Shown here piece after piece: positions 1-12,300 of a stretch of DNA of 64,000 nucleotides; position 1 is the first letter of the stretch; the number at the start of each line of letters is the position of its first letter. Source of the stretch: Hawksworthiomyces lignivorus. Taxonomy: Eukaryota > Ascomycota > Sordariomycetes > Ophiostomatales > Ophiostomataceae. The notes beneath the pieces were generated by a model that worked only from the letters and a program-made list of their open reading frames with translations, had not been told where the DNA came from and ran no database searches. The stretch covers positions 1-64,000 of the forward strand of contig NTMA01000103.1 in the NCBI GenBank assembly GCA_002917075.1, given 5' to 3'. The translations under genes were made by a program, and so were the position numbers.

Positions 1-1435
1 CCCCCCAAAAAAGAGATGAAAAAAGGAGCAAAGTCTGGCCATGTAAGTAAGAACCAAACACATACGCACCCTCACAACATTCAATACCTATGTCCTAAAT
101 TATCACGACCAAATTAGGCACCTATGACCTTGCTGCAGAGGAGAACCAACGTCCACCTCAATATTTCCTCCAGCCCCTTCCCTGGAAGCTTCTTTTTTTC
201 TGAAGCGCCCACACAGGCCCCGTACACGTAAAATTCCCATACAGGCTAGTTTGGCACAGAACCTTCGACTTACAAAGACAATGGATTTGCTCTCTGTAGT
301 GGCACCCTCTCCCACTATCATCAATTCTAATCCCCCTTCTATCACCAACTCAACCTCTTCTACCCCCCCACCCCCCCCCTTTCTTTTGTATCCCCGTATA
401 CTCTGGTAAATTTTTCCAATCCAAAAATTAAAAAGAAAGAATCCAAAAATTTGAATTTTTTGATGTTCCAAGGGATAAAACATGGCTACGATGGGGCCAA
501 GCCCCAAAATCAGTTTTCAGCGGCACCTCAGATACTATATACCAGAGAACCCATCTTGGCGTGAACTTGTACTCTGCTAAGCTACCTATCCTTCCTCATA
601 AGAGTGGTGCATGTTTCACTTCTGCTGAGCGTAGCCACTGGAGTTGAATACAAATCCACAGCTTCTTGGTTCTAAGTAAATGCCATCCCCTTTACTCTCA
701 TTCTGTCTGTCTCCTTCAAGCCCAAGTATCTACGTAGGTTGTTCCCATAATGGGAACTTTTAAAAAGGACTTTCATCTAGTTTGTTCTCTACTGTTTGAT
801 TTCAGGTTAGAAAATTTTTGAATGGATGAATCATTTCCGCCCGTCTAGTATTTTCTGCTCCCCAAAACTCCAAATTAGAATCTTTTCGACGTCGGCTTAT
901 ATAACACACTCAGTAACTCGGCACGTATTGTCTGCTAAGGAAACATTCTCTTCGTCGTATCCACTAATGCTCGACGGGAGGATTTAGACTTAAAGTTTAT
1001 TTTGTGGAAACATACCTCCTAGCTATTCATCTTTTTTGTTGTGTTGTGGGAGTTAGCTAGATCTTTCTCTGGGGGAGAAGTACCAACCAACTTGCACGAC
1101 AAACATCGCCCACGAACATTCGCTCTGGCTCTTCATGACGTTCATCCCCATGACCTGGTGCACATTTTATTGCTTTCTGCTTTTCAGTTTTCCCCCTTGT
1201 GCGTATCTTGATTTTCTTAAATGTGGTTCCTCTTTTCAAAATATTTTCCAGCCAGGTCTTCCTCTCCTTCCTCCATAAAAATCATACATTACCGTAAATT
1301 CATCCAAGCAGTTCCGCTATTTACTTCTCTTCTTTTTGAAAAGATCAGACATCATTGAAGATTCCTTACTCTAGCAATCTTACAACTTTTTTATCTTGCT
1401 GGCCTCTTCAAAAATCAAACATCGTTAAAACTCCC
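1..1435. other. Intergenic, no supportable gene
   Basis: No open frame here has both an ATG start and a protein-like composition. The stretch is AT-leaning, with a cytosine run near 366-380. The T/C-rich part just before 1436 is probably the leader of the gene that follows. Confidence 0.5.
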
Positions 1436-2563
1436 ATGGCTCCTGCTGGAACTACTGCTCCGGTTTCTGCTCTTGCATTTTATGCTCCCATGAAGCCTAC
1501 TGCTGCAATGCAGATGACCCTGACGGAAGAGGCAGATCCAGCCGATCTGCTAGCACTCTACTGCCAGGGTCCCAATCAAGAATCAGTGCTGGTCGAGTCA
1601 CAAATGGCGGCATCTTCTCAGGACTATTTACAGCCGCTGGATATGCAGCACGTCTATCAACCTCCCGCTGGTGATGCCGCTGCTCCTTCTGGCCCTTCAT
1701 CTCTGGAGCAGACTATCAGTGACGAACTCTTTTTTGCTCTGCTGCCGATGCACCTGCAGCAGCCGGATTCTGCATCCGCCCCAATGCCTATGGCCGCAGC
1801 AGCAACTGCAGAACCACCGAATCCACTTCCTGCGGCATCTTGGGATTTTCTTAGTGCGCCTCTTGCAGCAGACTTTGGTAACGACAACTTGTTTCAGCCG
1901 CTTTCAGCTGCAGAGATGGACTTAGCAGCGTCAATGCCTCTGTCGTACCTGCCTACATTTGACTTTGAAAATGATATGGATTGGACAGAAATTGCCCCAC
2001 AGCAGTCGTTGATCCAGGAGCACTCTAACAACGCCGGGAACAATATTGGTCTCCCAGGAAGCACCGTCGACAATCCCATAGATATTACCGATGACACTGC
2101 TGGAGATTATATGAACAGCGCAATCACTGGCAACGCCGCATTTAATGCCGGCTATGATTCTGATACCACTGTCATTGAGGACCTCGGACCAAATCCAAAA
2201 TGTCCGGTTCCCTATGCACCTGTCGAGCCCGAGAGGCGAACGAAGGGCAAGAGGGCACGGTACGTCTGGGGAGAAACAGAGCGTAAAGTTGAAGATGGCA
2301 AGATCTTCGTAAAACATGGCTGGAAGCTATGCAATGGCTGGACCATGCAAAATAAGAACTGCATCCGGCTCACCCATCCAAGGGAGCTGTTTAAGAAGCG
2401 GCAGCGAGAGCTAAAGAGGGAACAGAAAGAAATGGAAAAGGCGGAGAAGAAAAGGGCAAGGGAAGAGAAGAAGAGAGAAAAGGAAGAGGCAGCTAATAGC
2501 AAAATGAGTGCCAAGAAGCGTGGAAAGCAGCCGATGCAGGTGATGCTGCCGGCACCTCGTTAA
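1436..2563 (+). CDS. Hypothetical protein with basic coiled-coil tail
   Basis: I do not recognise this family. The frame is open from 1355, but the ATG at 1436 lies in a better context (CCCATGG) and is the preferred start, giving 375 aa instead of 402. The first two thirds are low-complexity and rich in Ala, Pro, Ser and Gln with scattered acidic residues, as in activation-type regions. After a basic patch (RRTKGKRARY) comes a compact, better-ordered stretch (FVKHGWKLCNGWT). The protein ends in a strongly charged Lys/Glu/Arg helix and a basic tail (SAKKRGKQP). No signal peptide or membrane span is visible. Nuclear localisation and DNA or chromatin association are inferences from composition only. 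It appears intronless. Confidence 0.6.
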   Translation: MAPAGTTAPVSALAFYAPMKPTAAMQMTLTEEADPADLLALYCQGPNQESVLVESQMAASSQDYLQPLDMQHVYQPPAGDAAAPSGPSSLEQTISDELFFALLPMHLQQPDSASAPMPMAAAATAEPPNPLPAASWDFLSAPLAADFGNDNLFQPLSAAEMDLAASMPLSYLPTFDFENDMDWTEIAPQQSLIQEHSNNAGNNIGLPGSTVDNPIDITDDTAGDYMNSAITGNAAFNAGYDSDTTVIEDLGPNPKCPVPYAPVEPERRTKGKRARYVWGETERKVEDGKIFVKHGWKLCNGWTMQNKNCIRLTHPRELFKKRQRELKREQKEMEKAEKKRAREEKKREKEEAANSKMSAKKRGKQPMQVMLPAPR

Positions 2564-3079
2564 GATGTCGTTTGTTGCCATCCCCCTCTTCCTGGGTTTG
2601 CTTGTTTGGAAACAGTTTTGATACCTTTCTGCTATAGCTTTTTGTGATAGTTTTTTCTTGGATATCCTTTGCGGAATGGGTACTATTATGTACCCTTTTT
2701 GGTCTAGCATGTTAGGATGGAGTTTTGGTTATATTTTTTTTTTTTTTTTTTTTGGCCTGGGTCTTCGGACGTGGTATTATTAGATACCCAAAGCTACCAC
2801 AGTAGCTATAGAAGAAATGCTTCATTTAATCATTTCTTGTCCGTCTTCCGTAGGTAGTAAATCCAACAACAGATGAATATGCAGATATATTTTAGGAGTA
2901 AATACAGGACCTCGGCATAGAATACCGTAGACTCCAGGAACAGAAAAATGGTATCAGTCCATGAAAATAATAAAAATAAAAATAATCTTTTATCTTCTTT
3001 TCCATTCTTCACATTGCAAAGTAGCAAAGCAATAGCGAACAATTTAGATTAGTTTTTGGCTTCCACTCTCTTTGATAGC
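2564..3079. other. Intergenic between convergent genes
   Basis: This is 3' flanking sequence for both the upstream plus-strand gene and the minus-strand annexin. It holds a run of 20 thymines at 2734-2753. No ORF of merit was seen. Confidence 0.5.
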
Positions 3080-5769
3080 TCATCCCCGCCGCTCCTCATG
3101 GCGGATCTCGATGCGCTCTACGCGCTTGACCTCGTCTGGGTGGCGCGTAATGCACAGCTCGCGGCAGAAGAGACCCCAGTCCGAGTTGCCCGTGGCATCG
3201 CGGATCGCCTCCTGCATGTCTTTGTTGTACCGATCGCGGTAGGCCACCTTGATCGCGGCCATGTGGTGGCGGTCCCAGTGGAAGCGCACGAGGCGTGAGA
3301 TGAGCAGCTCGCGCCGCAGCCCGTCGCGCTTCGATGCCGTCAGCGCGTGATGCACGAGGAGAGCATCGCGGACCGGCTTGTTGATGACGCCGTTGAGGAT
3401 GTGGGCCAGCATCTCTCCCTATTTTTGCATTGTCAGTTTTCCTTTCAGAAAGAAAGAGAGAAACGCGCGTCAAAGGGGTTGAACAATAGGACTAAAAAAG
3501 GGAATGGGAAAAAAAATCAGGGATAGAAGGAAAGGCTACATACCACTAGGTTTCCGCTCTTCTTCAGACAGTCGCGGGCAAAGTTGCTCTTGTACTGGGA
3601 GCTGTAGAGGCGCAGGACCTCGCGGAGGTGGGTGTCGCTGCGCTGGACGACGACGTTGATCATGGCGGTCTCGCCGCCCTTCTCGGCGCGGACGGCGCGG
3701 TGGAGGGTGACGACGTCCTCCTCGACGAGGTCGCGGTCCAGGGGTATGGGGCGGCCGTCGCGGCCGAACTCCTCCATGCGCTGCTCGTCGAGGACGAAGA
3801 GCACGGCGCGCTTGAACTTGTCCTCCTTGAGCTCGGTGCGCATGCACTTGGAGAGGCTGTTGTCGTACTTCTTGTCGCTGAAGCTCTCTTTGATGTGGCG
3901 GATCTCCGAGTTGGTGCGGCCCATGAGCGACTCGATCAGCAGCTCGCGCCGCGTCTTGTCACCGTGGTACCAGAAGTTGGCCCAGTACGCCTCGCTCTCC
4001 CACCGGCCCAGCGCCGTCGCGTAGCACACCTTCATCAGCGCCGAGTCCTCGTCCTTGAGCCGCGCTCGGATGTGCTTGGCAATGTTGACGCCCTTGCGCT
4101 CCGGGCCCGTCTTGACGATGCGCTTATACTCGGTGCGCAGCTCCATTACCTGCTCGTGCGTCAGGCCCGGCAGGATCTCGATCAGCGGGCCCGTGTCCGG
4201 CGGGTTGCGCTCGCCGCGCAGCGCCTTGGCCAGCCGCTCCGCGTCCGTCTCGGGGTCGTAGAACCGCGCGCGCCGCCGGATCTTGTCGCCGCCGCCGGCG
4301 CCGCCGGGGCTGGTCAGTGCCTCGCGGTCGTCGCCGTCCGAGTCCGGGCCGTTGATGTCCATGACCTGCACGTCGGACGAGCTGGGGCCGCGCGGGCCGT
4401 GCGACGCCAGCATCAGCGGCGACGGCATGGGCGACATGGACTGGTACGTGCCATGGTACGACTCGAGCAGCGGCGAGCCGGGCGCCGCCGACACCGAGCC
4501 GCCCCCGTGGTGCGGCCCGCCAACAGACAGCGTGTTGACCGAGAGCCGCGGCCCGTCTCGGCCCGGCAGGGGGGACCGCGACCGCTCGCGGCGCCGCCCC
4601 GTCTCGACCGTCAGCACGTTGCTGCTGCTGGCGCGGGGATCCGCGTCGTACGTGTCGCGCGAGTACCGCTTCTCGTCCCGCACGGTGGTGACTTCCAAGC
4701 GATCGTCCTCGTAGCCCCGGCGGTCATCGCGCACCTTGCGCTCGTCCCGCACCTCGTACGACTCCCGCGAGTTGCGGGGGTCGCGGGGGTCGCGAGGGTC
4801 ACGCAGGTCGCGGGGATCGCGAGGGTCTCGAGGATCGCGAGGGTCCCGAGGATCGCGAGAGTCTCGGGGATCACGTGGATCATGTGATTCCCGAGAGCTT
4901 CGGGGGTCGCGCGGGTCACGCGGATCCCGCGGATCGTGCGAGTCCCGAGAGTTGCGAGGATCCCGGGGATCGCGGGGATCGCGCGGGTCACGGGGATCGC
5001 GCGGGTCCGCGCGAACAACACGCGGGTCTTTGGGCCTTGAAGGAATGGCTGCGTGGCCGTAAGCCAAGTCGTCGTCGTCGTCCGTGTCGTCCTCTTCGTC
5101 GCTGTCGGACTCTCCACGTCGCGCACCACGGCGAGGCGGCCGCTCGCGGTCGTACTTCTCCACGGTCGTGCGCTCCGTCCGCTCGTATTCGCGGTCGTAG
5201 TAGTCCCGCGGCTTGTCCCGCTCCCGCTCCCGCTCGCGGGTCTTCTCGCGGTCGAGGTCAGGGCCGGCCTTCTTGGCATACTTGGCAGGCAGGTATGCGA
5301 ATTTGTCCTCCTCCGTCACGCGAGTCACTTCTTTTTCCTTTACTTTGTCTCGCTCCCGGCCTTGGTCATAGTCCCGATCACGGTCCCGTTCCCGTTCCCG
5401 ATCCCGGTCTCGGTCACGGTCGGTCTCCTTTTCGTAACGGTACTCTTTCTCCCGGCGGCCATCGCCGTACTTGGCGTCGACTGCCTCGTACTTGGACTGG
5501 CGGTAGCTCGATTCGTCGTCGGCGGGGCCCCGAGACGACTTGGGAGCACCTCCGCGGTAGTCGTCGTAGTCGATGATCCGCGTCGAGGTGCGCGGGTTGT
5601 CGTCGTCGTCATCACCAGCGGGGTAGGGCGCTTGGACGACGGCCGGCTCGTCCCGCTCAACACGTTCGCGGCCAGAGGGGGAACGCTCAATGCGGGTTGA
5701 AGAACGCTCGCGTCCAGATGGCGAGCGAGAGCGGCCGCGACGGCTGCTGTCGTTAACCTGGAGAGACAT
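3080..5769 (-). CDS. Fungal annexin with Arg/Asp-repeat N-terminal region
   Basis: The CDS is complement(join(3080..3418,3544..5769)), 854 aa. The intron starts GTATGT and ends TAG, and the join restores a continuous GNLV-GEML annexin helix. Residues 1-500 are disordered, rich in Arg, Asp, Glu and Ser, with an RDP-type tandem repeat at about 253-340. From about residue 509 to the C-terminus there are four annexin-like repeats (for example [29 protein letters not shown]). Annexins bind acidic phospholipids through Ca2+ sites of the GxGT type. Those loops are not canonical here, so calcium-dependent binding is uncertain. Overall it resembles the filamentous-fungal ANXC4-like group, which carries long N-terminal extensions. 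The start at 5769 is the first ATG of the open frame. Confidence 0.88.
4750..5010 (-). repeat. 9-bp coding minisatellite (RDP repeat)
   Basis: Degenerate tandem copies of a 9-nt unit (GGGATCGCG-like on the plus strand) encode successive Arg-Asp-Pro triplets inside the annexin gene, with occasional NSRDSH or SSRESH interruptions. The unit is a multiple of three, so changes in copy number keep the frame. Confidence 0.85.
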
Positions 5770-8405
5770 GGTGGGGGGATATCAGAGGAAGCTCAGCTTT
5801 TCCTCGATTGCTTGTCTCGTGATGATGCTCCTCCGCAGGGTTACTGTGGAGCAAGTAGTGCAACTCGAAATAGCTAGCAAAGGACAGCAGTTGTCTCGCA
5901 ATGCTGTCTACGGCCAGTGCAACAGTCTCTTAGTACGACTCTCCTTGCTTAAGCCGTTTGTGATGTCTGGCAAGGAAGTTGGAGAGTGTCTGGCCCCGGT
6001 GTTTGATCTTTCTTATAGAACGGAAGAGAAAACAGGAGGAAAAAAAACACGAAATCGTTACGAGAAAATCTTACAGAGGAGGCTGGAAACCAAAGCCTTA
6101 GGCTGTGGGGCCATGTCTGGGCAACAAATCAAGGCCAAGCCTGACGCTCTTCAGACGACATACGTATTCATACAGAACGCATTCTGTGGCAGTGAAGAGG
6201 CAGCCCCTCTAACCTGACCACTCTTTTTCTGCGACAGGGGGACGATGGAGGGGGAGGGAATTGGATGAGGGGAGGGTCGCAACCCATGGCGGAGGGGCTC
6301 CTGGCAGGCAAGCTAACGCAAGTGCCAATTGTTTTGCCTTCTCTTGTGCCGTTGCAGTCTGACCTATGGGTGTAAAAAGGCAGCCAATCGAGCGCGGAGG
6401 GCGGTCGTTTTATGTCTGCTGCTGCAGGCCAACTTGCCTCTTCTGGCGAGCGGCGATGCCGTGGGCCTCCAGAAGCAGCTGAGGTTGGTGACAAGTCACA
6501 CCGCGAACCCTCTGGTAGAGCCTCGATTTTGCCTCTTTGTGTGGCTTTGCTCTCTCTCTCTCTCTCTCTCTTCTCTTTAAGAGCGGGTGGCCCCGCACTG
6601 TTACTTGTTCGGCACGCAAAGGCCCGCCAAGAAAGGGTTCTCCATCTCCAACTCGTAAGCTGGCTAGTTAGGACATGAATGCTTAGGGGCTCGGCTGGGC
6701 TTGTATCGAGTTTAGTGGAGCGTTGCTATGCAGGTAGGGATCGGCATAAGCTACTGTACACGAGCAAATAGGTGCCTGGTTGAAGAGCCTGTTTTCTGAG
6801 CGCTAGCATCGACCATCTGCCAAGGGCAAAGATACATAGAATTGGTGTTTAGCTTGAAAATAAATAGATAATCGAAAGGTGGAAAGAAAACGCATTCTTA
6901 TCAGCGGATCCTGATAAGAGAGCACAAGAAGTCACAGAGAATAGGATCTTTGTACGTAGAATGGGCCATGGAAGCTCGTTATCTTCCGAGATGAGAGCCA
7001 ATTGAATAAGGGTTGCGCAGGTGCAGGAGCTGAAAATCACCTGGTTTTCTCCCAAGAGGCTTTGACCTACAATTTTCTTGGCAACTTATTTTTTTTTCTT
7101 TTGGGTTGAAGAGCCCTACGATGAGGACAATTCAGTTCGTCACACAAGGCTAGACCAAACATGGAGATTTACGGAAACCTGCATCTTCGAATCTGCACTT
7201 ATCGGCTGTGTCTCCCGGTAGATGCTACGGTCTATTCCCCTATGTTTACGGATCCTACCGGGTCAGGCACTACGCAAGTCGACTGTCGCAACCCTTCATG
7301 CATGAGTTGGCCTCGCTAGAAGGCTGCTGTGCAACCAAGTTAGATCAATCTAAAGAGGCATAGTAAGTTCGCGGCACCGCAGAAACGAGGCAAGCAGTCT
7401 ATGGATTAAACCCCAGCTCTCCCTTTATCTGCTTTCGCCCTCCCGTCTTCCCTCCTTAAGCTACGCATGTCTTGGTGAGATGAGCCTTGGCACCGAATAG
7501 CGGAGAGATGGAATGGTGTTTTAGGCGGTAAAAGAAGAGGGACTTTCGCAAGAATCGGAGCAACAGAGTGGGTTTGGAAGAAGCATTACAGGGGCAGCGA
7601 TTATCTTGATAACACCTGTTTCTTTCGGTGACGATGAAAGAAAAGGATAAAGGGAGACACTACTAAGCAAGAAAGGAATGCAGAGACAAAAATACCGGAA
7701 TTGTTTTGTAGCGATGCAAATGAAATCAGATTCGGGGAAACCCGACAATACTGTGCCTCTTGAAGATCAACACCATTGTCCTCTCAATTTCCCGACGCCG
7801 AGTTGTGCTCGCGTCGCGGTGTACTGCAGATTCCCCAACACACTAATTTTCTCAAAAGATTGCTACGATGGACGCACAATTCCCTGGAGCAGCAGAGAAC
7901 GGGTATAGTATCGATTTTGTCAAGGGATGCTGATGTTAAAAATATGCGGTTTCAATTCTCCCATGTGCATCTGGATCAGCCGCACCGAGCCTGCCAATAA
8001 CTTTCTCCTGCAAGTCGTACTTCACTCTCCCTTCCCAAGCCATTGCTCGAGCCGAGCAGGCAGTCCAGGAAATGCACTCAACCAGACGCCGGTCCTCCAA
8101 ACTGAATAGTCTACTCGTTGCAAAACAAGACGCAAATTTTTCCAAAACGCCGCTATTCGGTCACTTGCCAAGGCCGCCCTGGCAAAACAAATCTTAATTC
8201 CCATCCCTGCGCCAAAATCCCATGCGTTGACAAAAAAAAAAGGCATTCGTGAAGTCTCAAAACCGAAGAGCTGTAGTGCGATGCAATCCTATACAGAAGG
8301 TGTTCCAGAAATAATCGTGCCGGCCTGTGTCAGCGAACTTGTTGGTGACGAAGCTAGTTGGTCAGCTTCCAGCACTTGTTTCCGACCCATCGCGTAGGTC
8401 CTCCA
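5770..8405. other. Intergenic, 2.6 kb, no supportable gene
   Basis: Several short open frames overlap on both strands, but none has conserved motifs or consistent codon use. A CT dinucleotide run lies at 6550-6571. The first few hundred bases are presumably the annexin promoter and leader. Confidence 0.45.
6550..6571. repeat. (CT)n microsatellite
   Basis: Uninterrupted CT dinucleotide run in the region upstream of the annexin gene. Confidence 0.9.
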
Positions 8406-9336
8406 TCATAGACAGCTAGCCTCGGTGCCGGTCGGTTGTATTGGCGAGTCCTGATCTAAAGGAGATGCCTGGACAGAGAGCGGCTGCTTCTCCCGGCTGC
8501 CCTCTTCCAGCTTGATCTCGCCGACCGGTGCGTCTTCAGCATCACTATGCTAGTTAGCAAGGTCTTCCAGAAAATAGATGAAGTATGGAAGAGAAGCAAA
8601 CAAATAGACAAAGAAAATGCAAGAATTAGATGACTCACTCTTGGCTGTTGCTGTCCCAGAGCTCCACCGCCACGATGACAAGCAGGAAAACGGCAACGAG
8701 GCTGATCACCATCATGTCGTTGTAGTCGCGGCGCATCTGAGCATAATGGCACGGCATCTGCTGGACGCGGTTGGCTCTATGGTGCGGCTTTGCCTCCATC
8801 TTCAGGGACTCCGGGATCTCCTGGATCTGCGCGTCGCTGCTCTCGCCGGACTTGTGCTGGGCAGCGGGCGCCTTGTCGCTCTTCTCCTGAGACATGGTCT
8901 TGGAAGCTCCCGGTCTGGTGCCAGCAAGGACGACCTCCGACTTGTCGCGCGCGTTGCTGATGAAAATGTGTCCAGGCTTCTCCTCATGCGAGATGCTGTC
9001 CTTGGAGGCAGATGACTGAGCCGACTTGGACTCCAGTCCCATGAGATACGTAGTCTCGATTGGCCGTGGCGTAGAAAGGACGGCGGACGGCGCTATGGTG
9101 TCAGATGGCGTGTAATGATGGTTGTCAATGGCGACGCGCGGTGTCTCGGCATCCTCGGCAAGGGACGCGGCGGCTGCGGATGTCATCTTCTGCACCTTGA
9201 CAGACGGTTGGTTGGCGATGGGAGCCAGGCGGTTTTCCCACTCTCCAGTAAACCTGTTGGGAAGGGGAGCAGCGACAGCAGCCGGGGCGCTGGCGGCCAC
9301 GGCCATCAGAGACAAGAGGGCTGCCGTAGAACGCAT
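8406..9336 (-). CDS. Secretory single-pass membrane protein, unknown function
   Basis: The CDS is complement(join(8406..8544,8639..9336)), 278 aa. The family is not recognised. A cleavable signal peptide (residues 1-23, Ala-rich, cut near AVAA-PLP) is followed by an extracellular Ser/Ala/Glu-rich region of about 180 residues. One membrane span lies at about 208-224 (MVISLVAVFLLVIVAV), and an acidic cytoplasmic tail of about 50 residues follows, giving a type I layout. The donor is GTGAGT directly after the codons for SNSQ. Downstream, a TGCTAAC branch site is followed by two AGs 5 nt apart. I use the second (CATAG) because its frame gives a well-behaved tail ending EASCL. Using the first AG would give a basic, Ser/Arg-rich tail instead. 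Confidence 0.7.
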
Positions 9337-12300
9337 TGTGAGGTGAGAAGGATGTGATTAGGTGGAAGAGAGGCGACAATGCTTCGAACTGGAGTACAGC
9401 CAAGCGGATATAAGAGAGCAAGAGGAAGCAGATCTCGTGCTAGACAATCAGGGAGAAGCTGCCAGATAAATAAGACGCAGGCAGGTGCAGATCGCTGTTC
9501 AGACCCGTGTCCGGATAAGTTATGAGACAGGTGAGCTCAATAAAAAAAATACTGCTGTAGGTGTCTGCTCCTAGTACATTTGCCAGATAAAAAGAAAACT
9601 CGGCCGCACAGAGTCCAGGAGAGTGGACAGCCAAGCGGAGCAGTTAATAAATTGAGAAATTCCAAGACAGTTCCCGCCTTCTTGGCTATTGTAATATTCC
9701 ACTTAGATTAAGGGCCGAAATATATTGAGCGGGCCGGAGGGAGGCTTTCAGAGGAATGGAGAGAGTGTGTATAACAAACGGAGAGACAATGAGAATGAGA
9801 GATTATAGAATAGGCAAGACAGGGAGAACTTGTCCAATAATCAATAGAGGTGCAATTGAGAGAAAATAATAATGATGCGAGTGAAGCAAAATAGAGGCGA
9901 GTCAATATGTCGTGAGATGGGATTGAGAGCGACAGGTCGAGATATATGATCGGCCCCTGCTGTGCTTGTAGGCAATGCCAAGGAAATTGCCGTGCTATAG
10001 AAGTTTCGGGAGACCCGCTTCTCAATATATGAATTGTGTGGACTTAATGGACTTGTGCTGCGGGAGAGAATGCAGCAGGCTAAATAGACTCTAGGTATTG
10101 GTGCTTACTTTGTGGTACTTGTGGAGAAGCAAGAAAAAGAAAAAGAGAATCATACAGAGAAGGATGGTGGAAGGGCAGAGGCACAGAGAAGTGTTAGAGC
10201 TGAGAGGCCCCAGCAAAAAGTGTGCTGAACAAGGCTTTGGACGAGCGTTGGAGAGAAGGCCAGACGCTAACAAAAGTAGAAAAAGGATGGCTAGGAGGGT
10301 GCGAAACGCAAGTTGTGGCGTTTTGCTCGAAAGGACGATCGTGGCCGATCGGTGACGAAACAGCAAGTGTCACCGCCAAAAGCTGGCCCCGGTGGCACGG
10401 ATAGGAAAGGCGAGACGAGCACTGTAGGGAGCGTGTGAGTGACGGTTGGCTTGATGCGAGGTGCGCATGGATTGAAGACCAAAAAGGGATAGAGAGACAC
10501 CAGTCGCTAGGGAGAGGGGGGGAAGAGAGCCAGAGCAATGCGCCAGAGACCAGAACTTGAAATTACAACACGAAGAAATACACAAGAGGTATTGTAAGCA
10601 CAGAGCCGGACGAAAGAATGTCGAATGCGATCAGGTAATGCTGGAGAGATGAAGAGACAAGAAAAACGAAAGGCCAATTTATCATGGCATAACAAAGAGT
10701 GATGATGAGCAGAATGGTTTCTTTTTTTCTTGTTATATACCCAATACGGGGGCGCACCGCCAGGTTCCGAACTAAACGGCCTAAGGATACACCGCAAACA
10801 TCGTGGCAACAAATAGTACATGTACAAGAGTTACTTACAAAAAAGGCATGTACAAAGAACAATGGGCAGTGGTCGTCCATTCTTAGTACTGTCTAATTTA
10901 TAATATTATGCCATAAGACAGTGCCGCAGGCAGGGCCTGAGCTTGAATTTTCTTTGTCCCTTTTTGTCGTCCTTCCTAGCACTGTCTTGAGTTTGTCTTT
11001 TTCCTCTTTGTTAAGCTCGAACACATGGGAATAAGCCGTAAATGAGACTGCCAAAGCTGTCAGAATATTGCCAAAATAATGCATACGGGCCGCATTCACC
11101 AGCGCAGAAACTGTCACAGGAAAGATCAGCACACGCGAGCATCCTAGAGAAAGTGAGAGAGAGAGAGAGAGAAAGCTCTATAAGCTGTGGACATGTCTTG
11201 TACATCCTAGCTCACCTTAGGTCGCGCACCCTGTTTTTTTCCACATTCCTACGTCCAAGGGCGGCATTGTCCTTGGTTTTCCACGTCTTCCGCGGCCCTC
11301 CGTATTCCACAGCAGAGGAAATACCCCATGTGCTTGGTGATCCTCTACGCCCAAAAGGGAAAAATGATGCAAGACGGACCTTCAAAGCCAAGCAGTTTCC
11401 AGGTATTATTCATTGCATCCTCGTCCCTCCCAGCCGCCCTACTAATGGGACTTGCACTGGAGTAGCAAAGCTCCAACTGCACTGTACGAGGGCCAATGGA
11501 ACGAGTGGGCAGCAGCTCGTGCAGGAACGGTGGACCAAGGGTCTAGACCAGCCCATTCGATTAGACCAGTACTCTTTGTACATGGGCAGGGAATTATGTC
11601 GGTGCCTGCCAAGATGGGGAGAGGATGACATTGAGAACAGCAGGTCTGTCTTTCGCGCTGACGGAATCTCATTTGAATTTTCGTGATGACGGCCTTCCAA
11701 AAGGAGACAACGAAGAAATAATGCGATGCTAAGCGTGTGGGGGGGAGGAAAAGTAAAAAAGAATAATATCGTCGTATCTAGCAGGCCAAGCCACATAGTG
11801 AGATAAATTTGCGCGCCCTGGCATTCGCCCAAGCGCCGTCCTCTTCTCATCTGTGTTTTATTTTGTAACTTTCTAGTCGTCTATTTGTTCGAGCATCATA
11901 CGCATACGAGTAGTTCATAGCTCTACCATCGGCATTGGCGGCGACTCGAGATGTGCCCCTGTTTTTTTTGTTGTTGTTTTTTGCTCTCTGCTGTTCCAGC
12001 AGCCCTTCGTATCGAGCGCCATCCCCCAATCTGAAACACTGCGACCCTCTCTCGTTCCGGCAGCCCCCGTTCTTCAGACGCTCTTCAGGCATGCAACCAC
12101 AAAAAGCTCAGGCACTGCAATCCTCTGATTCGATGGCCAATGTCCCCTCCAAAACGACAACTGAAGTTGTAAAGTATTAGCTGCCTTTCTAGACAGGCCA
12201 ACCCTGCATACATGCCAATGCCAGTGCGCCTTGATTCGGATGATGTTTCCTGGGTCTTGGCGCTAGGAGGCTCTTTGCTTATCTTTCTGATATTCCTTTC

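Noticed and set aside
3628..4887. 419-codon plus-strand open frame opposite the annexin gene
   Set aside because: It is the antisense shadow of a GC-rich, repetitive coding region; its Arg/Ala/Val-rich composition has no domain, while the minus strand has clear annexin repeats.
5690..6217. 175-codon plus-strand frame across the annexin start
   Set aside because: It overlaps the annexin coding start and its promoter; composition is not protein-like.
11042..11686. 214-codon plus-strand frame in the long intergenic region
   Set aside because: Contains the GA repeat, lacks any domain and has mixed composition; no splice or conservation signal supports it.
11935..12180. Possible small secreted peptide with hydrophobic start
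   Set aside because: The frame begins with TTG, not ATG, and the hydrophobic run comes from a T-rich tract.
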